Assembly: GCA_018350325.1 (NCBI GenBank) | Contig: JAEVLN010000001.1 | Location: 3,027,501 to 3,091,500 of the forward strand | Origin: Globodera rostochiensis | Taxonomy: Eukaryota; Nematoda; Chromadorea; Rhabditida; Heteroderidae | Length of the DNA: 64,000 nt | Direction: 5' to 3' | Shown: piece by piece, positions 13,201 through 25,963 of the stretch | Layout: every line of letters begins with the position of its first letter | Position numbering within the stretch: the stretch's first letter is position 1 | Program-made: the position numbers and the translations under genes | Notes under the pieces: model-generated | Database searches by the model: none | What the model was told of the DNA's origin: nothing | What the model saw: only the letters and a program-made list of their open reading frames with translations

Positions 13201-16200
13201 TTGAGTTTAAATTTTTAATTGAATTTGGAAGAATTTATGTGCATATTTTTTCATTTTTTATGTGTATATTTTGTGGAATTTAGATTTGTTTTGTTCTGGT
13301 TCAAAAATGGAAATTGCCCAGATTAAGCTAGGCAATGTAATTAGCCCCCAGGCGCTTAGCTAATACCCCCCCCCTCATTAGGATTAATTAGTCAGAATGA
13401 AGCTTTGATAACCTAGCTATTTTAAACGTGATGAATAGCTTTTTCAAAATTCTCGGATGTCTAATTATTTATAAGAAATCTATAAATCCGATTAATTTAA
13501 CTTATAATTGGGTTATGTCAAATTTTTTAAAAATTTAGCCCAACTTTTTATCATTTTTGGCACTTTTTAAAGGATGGCTGTCAACAACAAATATTCTCTG
13601 GAGACTAATTAATCAATGGGGGCGGGGGGGAGGGGATAAAGCTGTGTTCGTTTGAGAACCAATTGCATTGTTTTATTTTTGTTTAAACTTTTGTTGCATT
13701 TTTTCTTTACTATTTTAGGCTTACATTTATTTTTTTGTATTTTTATTAAATTTATCAATATTCGGACATTGTAGCTCAACCCCTCAAGGAATGTTCTTAT
13801 TTTTGAGCTTTTTTTAAATTTAAATTTTTGAGCTCCGCCGCCCCCCCCCCAGGGAAGTATTTAAAGTTTTGGATTAATTTTCCAAAGGACACCGTAATTT
13901 TTAAAATTCAATTTCCGAATAATATTAGTTTGTCCACATGGCCAAGGATTGGGCCGGACGACCCCCCGGGGGATGTGGCCGGACGGGACGGTCTCCGCTG
14001 TGTGGCAGCGGCGGCACAATGAATGAGTGTGTGCCAATATGAAACCGCTGTGACGCCAAAAGCTGTGTGTACCCCCCGCACATTATTCTCATCATTTTCA
14101 TCCCCCGAGGGGGGGAGGGGGACGGCGACATATTTCCGCACACAAAAGGACCCTCCGGGGGGCGGGGGCATCGAATTTTCTGTCCACTTCGAAAAAAAGT
14201 CCCATTGCCACAAGGCGATGTGCCGTTGTCGTCGCCGGCATTGGCACTTGTCCGTAATGTCTTGAAAAAGGCACGGCACAAATGCGAATTAATAATAGCA
14301 CGGCACGCTAACTTTTTATTAAATTTAATATTCGACAAATTTTGGCTTTATGCAAAGGGTCCATCACTTTATAAAAAAATTTTTTTGTTGTTTTAAAATT
14401 AAAAGCAACGGTTTAATAAAAAATTCCAAATCCCCTCCAGCGCACCAAACAAAAAATCCAAAAATCAACAATAAAATCCGCTCAAATAATCATTTTGAAA
14501 GTTTAGCTTCATCAGCTTGCCAAAACCACAAAAATGAATGACAAATCATCAAAATGCCCGAAAAGTGTTCACCATTAAAAAAAAAAACCGATCCATAAAT
14601 AAAAATTCCAAAAATCCCTTCCGGATTTTGCTTTTGCCATGCCGATGTAAAATATGAAGATGAGGGGGGGGGGAGGGGACCCGTCATTCATCACTTTCGG
14701 ACTTTTGGGCCCCGAGGGCACGCAGACAAAAGGAGGCCTTGGCCCGCCCGGCACACCAAAAAGTCATTGCTCATCATCAACATCATCTTCAGCATGATTT
14801 TCTTTCTTCTGGGGGTGGCCAAAAGCTTTTATCTGTGCCTTCCCATCTCTCTTTTTACGGGACGGCATGGAAAACGCCGGAGGCGTTTTGCTAATCCATC
14901 CCCCGCCCCCACGTCCTCATTTTGGCATGGTTTATGCCTTCCCTCCTCCCACCCACACATTCACAAAATGATTGAAAAGCGTTTATTTTTCAGAATATTT
15001 GAAAAAATTTGTAGCCAGTTTTGATCAGTTTTTAATTGGGCCTCTCTCTAATGCTGATCACACAAAGCGACCAAATAAATTTTTGGTATTTGAAATGAAT
15101 AAAAATTACCATTTCAAATAAATGAATTCAATTTGTTTAAAACTACCCATTTAATTGAATTCTATTTTTTAAAATTTTGAAATTAACATTCTTTTTTTAT
15201 TTAAAACAAATTTTGAATTTTCTATTTTAATTTAATAAAGAATTTAAATTTCTATAAAATTTCGTAAAATCGCGCGCGCGCCCATCCTTTTGAGGCGCTT
15301 TTGCTTTTGTGTGTAGTGCCACCACCCCCCCCCCCCCCCTTTTTACTTTTTTGTGGTCATCTCCAATTTCCATCAGTTGGCACGCAAAATTGCCCCTACG
15401 GGGAGAAAAGAGGGCGCGGGCGGGGGATTATTATCCATTTGGGGGCCGCGCGGTGTGGGAAAGTGTCGCATTTTTAAGACGACGCCGACACTTTTTGCAC
15501 GGAATTTTTGGGAGAGAGAAAAGAGTCCTCAACTTCTTTTTTTTGCATCAAATTTACTCCAAAAATTTCCTTTTTTAAAATTAAAAATTCACTCATTTCC
15601 ATGGAAATTCATTTAAAAATGTTATTTAAAAATGTTGTTTTTTTGTTAGATTTTCAACGACCCAAAGGCGTACAGCGTACGGAACAAACGCCACAACGGA
15701 GCACCACCGCCGCCACCACCACACAAATGGACTTGCTGACGAGAAGAAATGTTGACGATGATGGCACAACAAAATATGAGGTAGAAAAGCGCCAAATTTA
15801 GGCTTGTTTGGGGGGGGGGACAACGTTGGTTTAAAATTTGTAGCCAACCCGAAGGGACATGGACGTACCGGTGCGGAGGGGGGGGGGCTGTGATAAATTG
15901 GTGAATCCAAATTAACCCCCCGAGGGGGGGGGGACGGGGAAAACCGGGGATCCTCGGCCATTCTCCCCCCGTTCCCCAGTTTGACCGGGACCCCCCCCCC
16001 CTCCCCCCGGCGGCAACCCTAGTTGAAATGGAATCGGGAATATCCAAGAGTTTTGAATATTTTAAATGGCAAAAAATTGGCATAATGTCTCATAAATGGC
16101 AAATTTGTGCCATTTGAATGAGTTGTTGTTCGGGTGGGATCACCCGAGAATGTTTTTTGGCGTTCTGACATTTAATTGTGATCTTTTCCCCCTCCCATCC

Positions 16201-19200
16201 CTTCGTATTGTCTTGGTGTCTGATCTCTCACAGGAGAGTCAGACACACCTTTTCAGTCCATTTTTGACCTCCCCTCTTTGGTGGAGGTCATATTGTTACA
16301 TTTGTTCTTTTGGATTATTCCCCAAATTGTGCTCCGTGCCGACCCTCCATCGATTATTTATATTTTATTTGACCCCAATAAATATTTTATTTAAATTGTT
16401 TGTTGGTCCAAAGCAAGGACACAACAACTGGCGACGCCCGTGCAGAAATCAAGCACTAAACGCAGCAATTGCGGACAGGTCCCGAATTGCTTGAACTAGC
16501 GTCACTTCGGAAGTTCGACATCTACCCGTTTAATTCGCTAGGTGCGATTAAACGTGATTCGACGAAAACCGAGTATACCCTAGGTGGGAGAAAGGTCTGC
16601 CAGGTGCAGTTCAACCATCAGTCGGCAGGAAAAGTCCGCTAGGCGCGGTTTTTCCCAATTTTATCAACAAAAACCAAACAACCCAGGGGGTTGAGGCGGT
16701 TCCGCTGGGTGCGGTTTTTCCTACCAAATCAACAAAAATCCGCCGGGTGCGGTCGGTCAATCATCGGTGAGCAATGACACAACCGAATATCGATCAGCTG
16801 ATAAAATTGCTGACTCAACAGCAACAGCAGATGGAGCAACAACAAAAATTGGTGCAGCAACAAACTCAGCAGATTGCTCAATTGCTGGCCAACCAAAACG
16901 CGACAGCCGCTGGCCAGCCCAGTATTCCGGCTGCAATTACTATCCCAGCGCTGCCGGACGTTTCACTGTTTGAGCCCAGCGACGAGAAAAGCCGAGTCGC
17001 GGAATGGCTCGATCGCTTCAAATTTGCGCTTGATTGTGCAGCGCCGACGGCAACAGACGAAACAAAGGTCAAATGCCTGATGAACAAGCTGAGTGAAATG
17101 GCGTTCAGCGAGTACAGTCGCTCAGTCCTCCCGTCGGCGGTGACGGACTTCAATTTTGCGACAACCATCCAGAAGTTGGAGAAATTATTCGCCAAACCCC
17201 AGTCCATCTTCATCGACAGGTACGAGTGCCTGAAAGCGGTGAGGGGAGAGGGCGAAGACTTCCGCCAGTTCGTCAATCGCCACAAGAAGTTGTTAGCGGA
17301 TTTTAAATTTGACGAGCTGAGCAAGGAACAATTTTATTGCCTCATGTTACTGACGGCATTGAAGTCGCACAGCGACGCTATACTGCGACAACGCATTTTG
17401 GCAAAATTGGCGATGGACGGAACGAACGCCAAATATGAAAGTGTGGTCGAAGAGTTGATCAACTTTCAAGCGACAGTTTCGGAGGCCAGGGCCATTGAGG
17501 CGCCAAGTTATTCGCCGGCGTTGAATGCCGTGCAGAAGACAAGGAAGTCGCCATCCCCGAGGCGAAAGAATTTGGATAACTCTTCGAATAGAAGTGATTC
17601 CTCGAGCTTCAAAGATTGGAAGCAGCGCGAATGCTGGCGGTGCGGAAGCCAACATCCTCCGCGAAACTGTCCACATCGGAATTGGAATTGCCGAAAGTGC
17701 AATGGATTTGGCCATCGGGAGCGAATGTGTGAGCCGCATCAGGCCTGGCTTCAAAGAAATGGAGATCGGAAGAGCCAAATCCCGACAAATACCGTTCGGC
17801 TTGGGGGAGTGAAGTTGGTAAATTCGATAAACCACTCACACAACATGATTGAGGCCCCAATTGTGGTAAATGGAAAGAAAGTGAAATTTCTGGTCGATAC
17901 CGGCGCCGAAGTCACGGTGGTGGACAAGAGAACCCACCGGTTGATCGGCAGCCCTCGGTTGTTCTACTGCGGTGAGAAAGCAAAACTGTTCGACGGGACG
18001 ATCCGCCCTTTCTTGGGAAAGGGTGAGGCAATTTTTTCGTTCGGGGGACAGACGACAAAAGGGAAATTTTATGCCGCCAAGGAAGGCGATGAAAACGTGT
18101 TGGGCCTCGACATGATGGACAAATTGGGACTTTTGGGCTCCCTGAAAACGGTAGCAGCCAATAGGGTAGTGCTGAACCGGGGAAAATGGCATCACACGGA
18201 AACAAGGCCCAGACAATTCGTCGCCCAAAACGCGGAACGGACAACTTCAGGCGGCAGACACCGGGAATATCACACCCGGCGATACAACATCGACGAGCCG
18301 AGCCGAAAATCGAAGGCCTGGTTGGCCGAGAAAGATCTTCGAGACGTTAGGCGAAGTCCGGAGGACCAAAATGTGAAACTGTTGAACATTTTGAACGCGT
18401 TCGGACTGCCGTTGGTACCGCCTGGGACTCCGACGAATCTGGAAGCCAACCGTGATCGTGAGCCCTCGCAGAACGTTTCGATGAGCCCGATCGATTAGAG
18501 GCGACGAACCAACCGACGAGGAGCGGGACTTTTTTCAAAGGGGGGAGATGTTCGGGTGGGATCACCCGAGAATGTTTTTTGGCGTTCTGACATTTAATTG
18601 TGATCTTTTCCCCCTCCCATCCCTTCGTATTGTCTTGGTGTCTGATCTCTCACAGGAGAGTCAGACACACCTTTTCAGTCCATTTTTGACCTCCCCTCTT
18701 TGGTGGAGGTCATATTGTTACATTTGTTCTTTTGGATTATTCCCCAAATTGTGCTCCGTGCCGACCCTCCATCGATTATTTATATTTTATTTGACCCCAA
18801 TAAATATTTTATTTAAATTGTTTGTTGGTCCAAAGCAAGGACCCAACAGTTGTCTATGCCACCACCATGAAATTGTATCAAAGGAAAGTTGTAAGCGCCC
18901 AGTCTCTGTTATTCGGGGGCCGGTTTTTGTCCCTCAATTCTATTTCGGTAAATTTTTTTTTCGCCAATTTTTGCCGCCAACTTTGGCATCTTCTCTTCCT
19001 CCTAATTGTCTTAATAAAAAAGGCGCGCTTCTTCCATTCTTGGCACTTTAATGAATGCCAATTTGTCCCCCTTATCAATTCACATTCATCAATCGGCACT
19101 TCTCTGTCCATGTCCACCAATGTGCCGTGCCATCCAACCGAAAAATCGTCGTCTCTGTCAAGCAATGAATGTGAATGCCAGCAGCCATTTTGGCCATGTC

Positions 19201-22200
19201 ACAAAAGCGTCTTTGGCACAAATGCCCATGCCTTTGCGTGTGCTTTTACCCACCAGGCAAAAGTAATTAAGACACTTCCGCCCCCTCGGGGGGGGGGCAC
19301 ACCGGCGGTTGGAAATTCCGCCATAACAACAACACAACAGCAGCAACCAAACTTCTTTTTTATGCCAATTCGCGAGGCGCACACAAATCGTCGTTTTGTG
19401 TGTGCCATCATCAGTCGTCGTCCGTCCCCTGTGGGGCGGTAAAGAGAGGAGAGAGACTTTTTTTTGGCACTTTCTTTTGCCGCCCCGAGGGCACGGGCAC
19501 ATTTTGTGAACAGCAGCAGAAGGCCAATTTGGTACTACTCAGTAAATTTCGAACGGCTAAACGAAGTTCAAATCCTGAAATGTCCTAATAAATGAGGTTA
19601 TGTCATCCCAAAAGGCGCCGGACTGAATTGTACTCTGCCACCAGCTGGCGCAGGGAAGATGAGCCCCCGGGGTGATGTGGTGGGAGGAATGTACGCGTAT
19701 TGGATTGGACAGGACAGCCCCCCCCCCAACCCCGCCCATCAACACCCCAAGAAATTTGGCACCCGGGGGGGCGGGGGCGGGGGGGGGAGGGGTAGAAGTT
19801 CCCCAATCCAGCCAACACATTGGCACGGCACACATTTGTGTGCCGAAATGTCCTTCCGGTACGGGGCGACTGCTGGCGCTGCCGCCGCCGGCAAAGGATG
19901 AACAATTGGTGCCACCCGCAGGCATAAGCTAACGCCCCCCCCCATCCCCCGAGGCGAGAAGAAGAGATAACAATCATTCATTTTTCCTTTTTGCCTTCAA
20001 GAAGACTATATGCTATAGATTATAAACAAAAGTGCTGCCTTTTTGTTGTAAAATGATTGTCCGATAAAAATACGTACGCAGAACTTTTTTGAGGCACTTT
20101 TTGGGTTAGAAAATATTTAAACAAAAAAAGTGTCGAGAGTCTTGAATGCATTCTCGGCACTTGCCATTGATTTGCGCACATGAATCCGTTTGTCGGGGAG
20201 CTCGGATTTTTGCGCACCGACTTTTGTTTTATAGCGGCGGACGGACAGACGAACTGATCAGAGTGATTTATTGATTGATCAGATCGATCGATTAATTTGC
20301 CATCATTTTTTAATTTTGCTATTTTTTAAGATTTTTTCCTCTTCGCCGTCTGCTGTTGTGCAACACAACCACCACCACCAGCACAACCAGTACATTCATC
20401 AAAAACAGCAACACCACCAACAGAAGCAGAAGCAGTATCAGAAGCAGCAGCTGTACGCCGCCAACGATTCGTTCTTCACCAAAGCGCCGCTTGGATGTCT
20501 CAGCCAAAGTGAACAGCAGCAAAGTTGTGAGCCCGAACCGATCGCGGAGGACGGTAGGCAAACATTTTTAAAATTAAATTACCAAAAAACTTTTTATTAT
20601 TATTTTTTATAATAAAAACAATATAATTAAATTGAGAGAATTTAAAAAATCAAAAAAATTAATGCGGCGATGAAAAATGGCGAAAACATTTTATTGCCGT
20701 TTTCTTACAAAGTTGTATTTTAAATAAAAATGTGAAAGCTTTTAAAAATAATAAATAAAACAGTTCTTGGGGCTTATTTGACTCGCTGTTTCATGCATCA
20801 TCACATTTTTATGCATATACTTTAAAAAACGAGCGTTTTTCATAAAATATTTCTATTCCTCCAAATCAAATGAATCATTTTGTCAACAAAATAAATTTAA
20901 ATTTGATGAAATGCATTTCTCTCACAAATTTGGAACTTTTTTAAGACCATTTTTGTACCCTCCCACAAATTTGGCACTTTTTTAAGACCATTTTTGTACC
21001 CTCCCACAAATTTGGAACTTTTTTAAGACCATTTTTGTACCCTCCCACAAATTTGGAACTTTTTTAAGACCATTTTTGTACCCTCCCACAAATTTGGCAC
21101 TTTTTTAAGACCATTTTTGTACCTTCCCACAAATTTGGCACTTTTTTAAGACCATTTTTGTACCCTCCCACAAATTTGGCACTTTTTTAAAACCATTTTT
21201 GTACCCTCCCACAAATTTGGCACTTTTTTAAGACCATTTTTGTACCTTCCCACAAATTTGGCACTTTTTTAAGACCATTTTTGTACCCTCCCACAAATTT
21301 GGCACTTTTTTAAAACCATTTTTGTACCCTCCCACAAATTTGGCACTTTTTTAAGACCATTTTTGTACCCTCCCACAAATTTGGCACTTTTTTAAAACCA
21401 TTTTTGTACCCTCCCACAAATTTGGCACTTTTTTAAGACCATTTTTGTACCCTCCCACAAATTTGGCACTTTTTTAAAACCATTTTTGTACCCTCCCACA
21501 AATTTGGCACTTTTTTAAAACCATTTTTGTACCCTCCCACAAATTTGGCACTTTTTTAAGACCATTTTTGTACCTTCCCACAAATTTGGCACTTTTTTAA
21601 GACCATTTTTGTACCCTCCCACAAATTTGGCACTTTTTTAAAACCATTTTTGTACCCTCCCACAAATTTGGCACTTTTTTAAGACCATTTTTGTACCCTC
21701 CCACAAATTTGGCACTTTTTTAAAACCATTTTTGTACCCTCCCACAAATTTGGCACTTTTTTAAAACCATTTTTGTACCCTCCCACAAATTTGGCACTTT
21801 TTTAAGACCATTTTTGTACCTTCCCACAAATTTGGCACTTTTTTAAGACCATTTTTGTACCCTCCCACAAATTTGGCACTTTTTTAAAACCATTTTTGTA
21901 CCCTCCCACAAATTTGGCACTTTTTTAAGACCATTTTTGTACCCTCCCACAAATTTGGCACTTTTTTAAGACCATTTTTGTACCCTCCCACAAATTTGGC
22001 ACTTTTTTAAGACCATTTTTGGTTCCCCCATCCACAATAATTTTTTTAAACGACTTTCTCACAGTAATTGCTGCATTCATTGCTGTTTCATTTTTTTAAT
22101 TTAAAAGTGCTCATTTTTTATGGGACACCCTAAGTACAAGGGCATAACCCAGGGGGGGGGGCTATACCGTACTTTTCAAATTTTGGTTTAAAATCTCTAA

Positions 22201-25200
22201 CAAATTGAGTCCAAAATTCAAATTTTTTCTCGGCGGCGCCTATCGGCACCGCCGACCCTCCCAGAGCTGATAGAAATGGTGTGTAGACATTTGCGGCTCA
22301 GACAAAATAGACTTTTGCGGCCCAGACATTTGCGACTTAAGACAAAATAGACTTTTGCGGCCCAGACATTTGCGGCTTTATATTCCAAAAAAAAAACATT
22401 TTATCTAATTGTTGTGGCCGGGCCTCATCAGTACGGAAGACACAACAATTAGTGATGTATTTGCATAGTGTTTCGGCCCTTATCCGTAGACACGGCAAGC
22501 CACAGCAAAAAGCAAATTGACTTAAGCAAATATTATAGAATATTTTTATTCTATTCTATTGCTTTCTAAAGACACATTTATGCCACTCTAGTTAGTTCCA
22601 ATTCTCAAAGCCCTTTTGTGCCAAGCGGTACTGTAGGGCATGCAAATGATGTAACAAAACATTGGGATCATTTCTGTTCGGGTTATTATCATAACCGTTG
22701 ACCAGATGTTTGATGGCTAAATCGTTTGCAACATATATTTTTGAACGCTTTCTCTCAGCAATTCCACGAGTAGGATCAATCTCGAAAGGGCGTACTCGTG
22801 CTTGCTGGTACTCCTCCTCGTTTTTCATAGCAAGTATGAGTCTATATTTGGGGATATCTATAGTATTTTTTTGGTCACTAATTGTTGTGTCTTCCGTACT
22901 GATGAGGCCCGGCCACAACAATTAGATAAAATGTTTTTTTTTTGGAATATAAAGCCGCAAATGTCTGGGCCGCAAAAGTCTATTTTGTCTTAGGCCGCAA
23001 GTGTCTGGGCCGCAAAAGTCGGGTCGCAAATGTCTGGGCCGCAAATGTCTGCGCCGCAAATGTCGGGGCGCAAATGTCTGGGCCGCAAATGTCTGAGCCG
23101 CAAAAGTCTATTTTGTCTTAAGCCGCAAATGTCTGGGCCGCAAATGTCTGCGCCGCAAATGTCGGGGCGCAAATGTCTGGGCCGCAAATGTCTGAGCCGC
23201 AAAAGTCTATTTTGTCTTAAGCCGCAAATGTCTGGGCCGCAAATGTCTGGGCCGCAAATGTCTGAGCCGCAAATGTCGGCCAACCATAGAAATTTCGTTT
23301 CGTTTCGTAAATATCGAATTTTTGGGCGATTTTTTAAACAAAAATTAAAAATTCTTAAAAATTTGCTGACCAGCAAAAAGTGTTTAAGAAAAATGTAATA
23401 AAAACCAAAAATGCACCCTTAAAAAGCGAACATTTTTTTCGAAAAATTGCTTAACAAAAATGGAATAAAAAGCAAAAAGCAAAAAATGCACCCCTAAGAA
23501 TTGAATTTTTTTGAATCAGCCCCCCCCCCCCTGAAAAAAAAATCCTGGGTACGCCCGTGCCTAAGTATGAATACATTATTATCTTATTTTGAAAATCAAA
23601 TCTATAAGACTTTTTTCTCGGAAAAAAAAGTTTTAAAATTCAAAAAAGGTAAAGTAACTTGGAAATATTTTCTGTTTCTGCCAACAAAACTCAATTTGCA
23701 TTTTTTGTTTGCCCCGTCAATTTATTACATAATTTAATTTTGCAAAAAAAAAACCAACAATAAATGCCGTCTTTCTTTCTCCAATAATGAATGCATTTGC
23801 ACCAATTTCTTTGCGCCAAATTTGTCGCTGTTGTTAGCCCCAAAATCGGTTTTATTTTTGTTGTTTTTGTAGTTGCTATGGCCACACAAAATGTCCTTAG
23901 CCCCTCCGGGGAAAAGTCCCCCCCCCCCCACACAAATTGCTTGCACTCATTTCACTCAGTCAAAGCGGGCATAAAAAATCCAAAAATTTTCATCCCAAAG
24001 AGTCCCCCTCACAAATATATTCAAAAATTAAGACCAAATTAAAACTAAACAACAAAAATTTGGCCCGAATTTTGACGTTATTTTTGATTATTTTAAGTTT
24101 TTTTTAAATAAAAATCCCCCACTAAAAGTTAAGTCTAATTATTTTTTGGCATTTAAAATCAAATTTTTAGAGCTTTGAAATTCCTCAAAATTATTGGGCC
24201 CAAATATTAAATATTGGAACCGAAATTTGGGTCTAATTTTTTTTAAAAATATTTTCTGAACTTTTTATTAATCCCCAAATTTTCTCGGTATCAAATTGTC
24301 GGCGGCTCCAAAACGTTTCCAATTTTAAATTATTAAAAATTCGAGAATTTTTAAGAATTTCCCAATTTCCTCCTCTCTCCAAGCCCCCAAAATTATGGGC
24401 CAAAATTTTTGGTCGTCGCCCAGCGGCAAAAGTTTGATTTATTTCCTTCTGCGCCGCCGCCGATGCCGTCGATGTTGTCCGTCCGCCGTCCGCCGTCCCC
24501 CCCGGGCCCTTCTCAATGGGCGCGGGGATGTGCTCGTTAATCCACCAAATTCCCCGCAAGGGCTAATTTGCATAAATTTGACGAGAGCCCCCCGCGGGGG
24601 GGGGGGGGACGCGTCTTCTTTGGCTTTTGCACCCTCAGGCAAAACAGCAGCCCCCCTCCCCCGGGGGGCCACTCACTTCACTTCCTTGCATAATCTGCGC
24701 ATCATTTTGGCATCGCCACAATTTTTGTCCCTGCGGGGCCCATAACTGTAAAAGCGTTTCCCAAAAATGTTACTAAAGGCCAAGGATTGGGACAGTGTTT
24801 GGCCTTTTTGACAACTTTTAATGTGGCATTTTATTTCAAATAGTTTTTTGCGCATTTTTGGAATGAAAGGTTTATTGAAAGGATTTAAACCTTATGGCCA
24901 AGTGCTTAAAAAATGTTCAAATTTCTTTTTAAAAATATTTTGAGCATCAAATTTATGGTCAGCATTTGAAACAGTATTTTGATATTTGTATGGCCAAGAG
25001 CCTAAAAAATTCAAAATAAATAGCCTCGCTGATTTAATTTACTCAAAAAAATGTTTTGCATTGTCCGCAAAAATTTATTTATCCCCCGCGGCGCGACCTG
25101 CAAATTACACACAATACACAACATCCTTTTGCTTCGTCTATTCACTTTTTTTGTGCTAACGCAAAACGCTTTTGGCTCTCTCTAAAAATGTGTCCCTCAA

Positions 25201-25907
25201 ACAGCCAAAAATTCCCTCAGGACATAATGGGGGGGGGGGGGGGGGGAGCCGATAAAATGCCATAAATAGTGCCAAATTCAAAACAAAAAAAAGCATTGAG
25301 TGGAAGGAAGCCCCTCGGGGCAAATTGCTGACAGTTGAGTTAGGGGAAGGCTCGACAACTTCTTGAAATGCCAAAAGAGATGCCTCGTAGTGTAATGAAG
25401 GGCATTTTGGCATACATAAATAGGGGACTTTTGGCACTGTTTTTTAATTGATTTTGCAAAAAAAAAAAAACCGTTTTTGGAAATTTATAAATTTTTTGAA
25501 GAATTATTTTTTGAAAATTCCCGGAGACGACGCGCCATTTACGGTAAATCCCGGAAAACGTTTCAATTGCAGAATTTAACAAAAAAATTCAGAAAGCAAG
25601 GTTTAAGGCTATTTTACATAAAAACCTCGAAATTTTTTATTTCTTATTTTAATTCGATTCCGAAAATTTTTTTTAACGCATCTCTGGTTCTTCCTGTCCA
25701 GCACAGGTTGGTATACTCATTAAAATTCTGCTTTTTTGGAACCCTTTCAGTGCCCATTTTGCTTCCCATTCCGCGTCGCCCCAGGACAAAAAATAAAAGT
25801 AAAAGGCAAAAAAAAGTTCCTCTGAGGGCATTTCGCATTGATTCATTTTGAATTGCCCGCCGGTGGGGGCCCCCTACTCTTTCAATTGCTCCCCCCCCCC
25901 GCGGGGG

Positions 25908-25963
<56 letters not shown>

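Larger units (their letters stand above)
16127..18848 (+). mobile_element. Non-autonomous LTR retrotransposon (gag-protease only)
   Basis: Two 300-bp LTRs (TG..CA ends) differ at one position that I can find, and the 5-bp duplication GTTGT flanks the whole (16122-16126 and 18849-18853). Between them are a leader with a presumed primer-binding site, one ORF for Gag plus an aspartic protease, and a purine tract. Reverse transcriptase, RNase H and integrase are absent: only 50 bases separate the stop from the 3' LTR. The near-identical LTRs mean a recent insertion. It lies in a neurexin intron in the same orientation. Confidence 0.95.

Noticed and set aside
19568..19602. GTTCAAATCC resembling a tRNA T-arm
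   Set aside because: No matching acceptor stem, D-arm or anticodon arm around it.
20916..22022. Possible CRISPR-like regular array
   Set aside because: No unique spacers; the units are direct head-to-tail copies in a eukaryotic intron.
23030..23398. Cys/Gly-rich ORFs on both strands
   Set aside because: Artefact of the GCCGCAAATGTCTGG word array.
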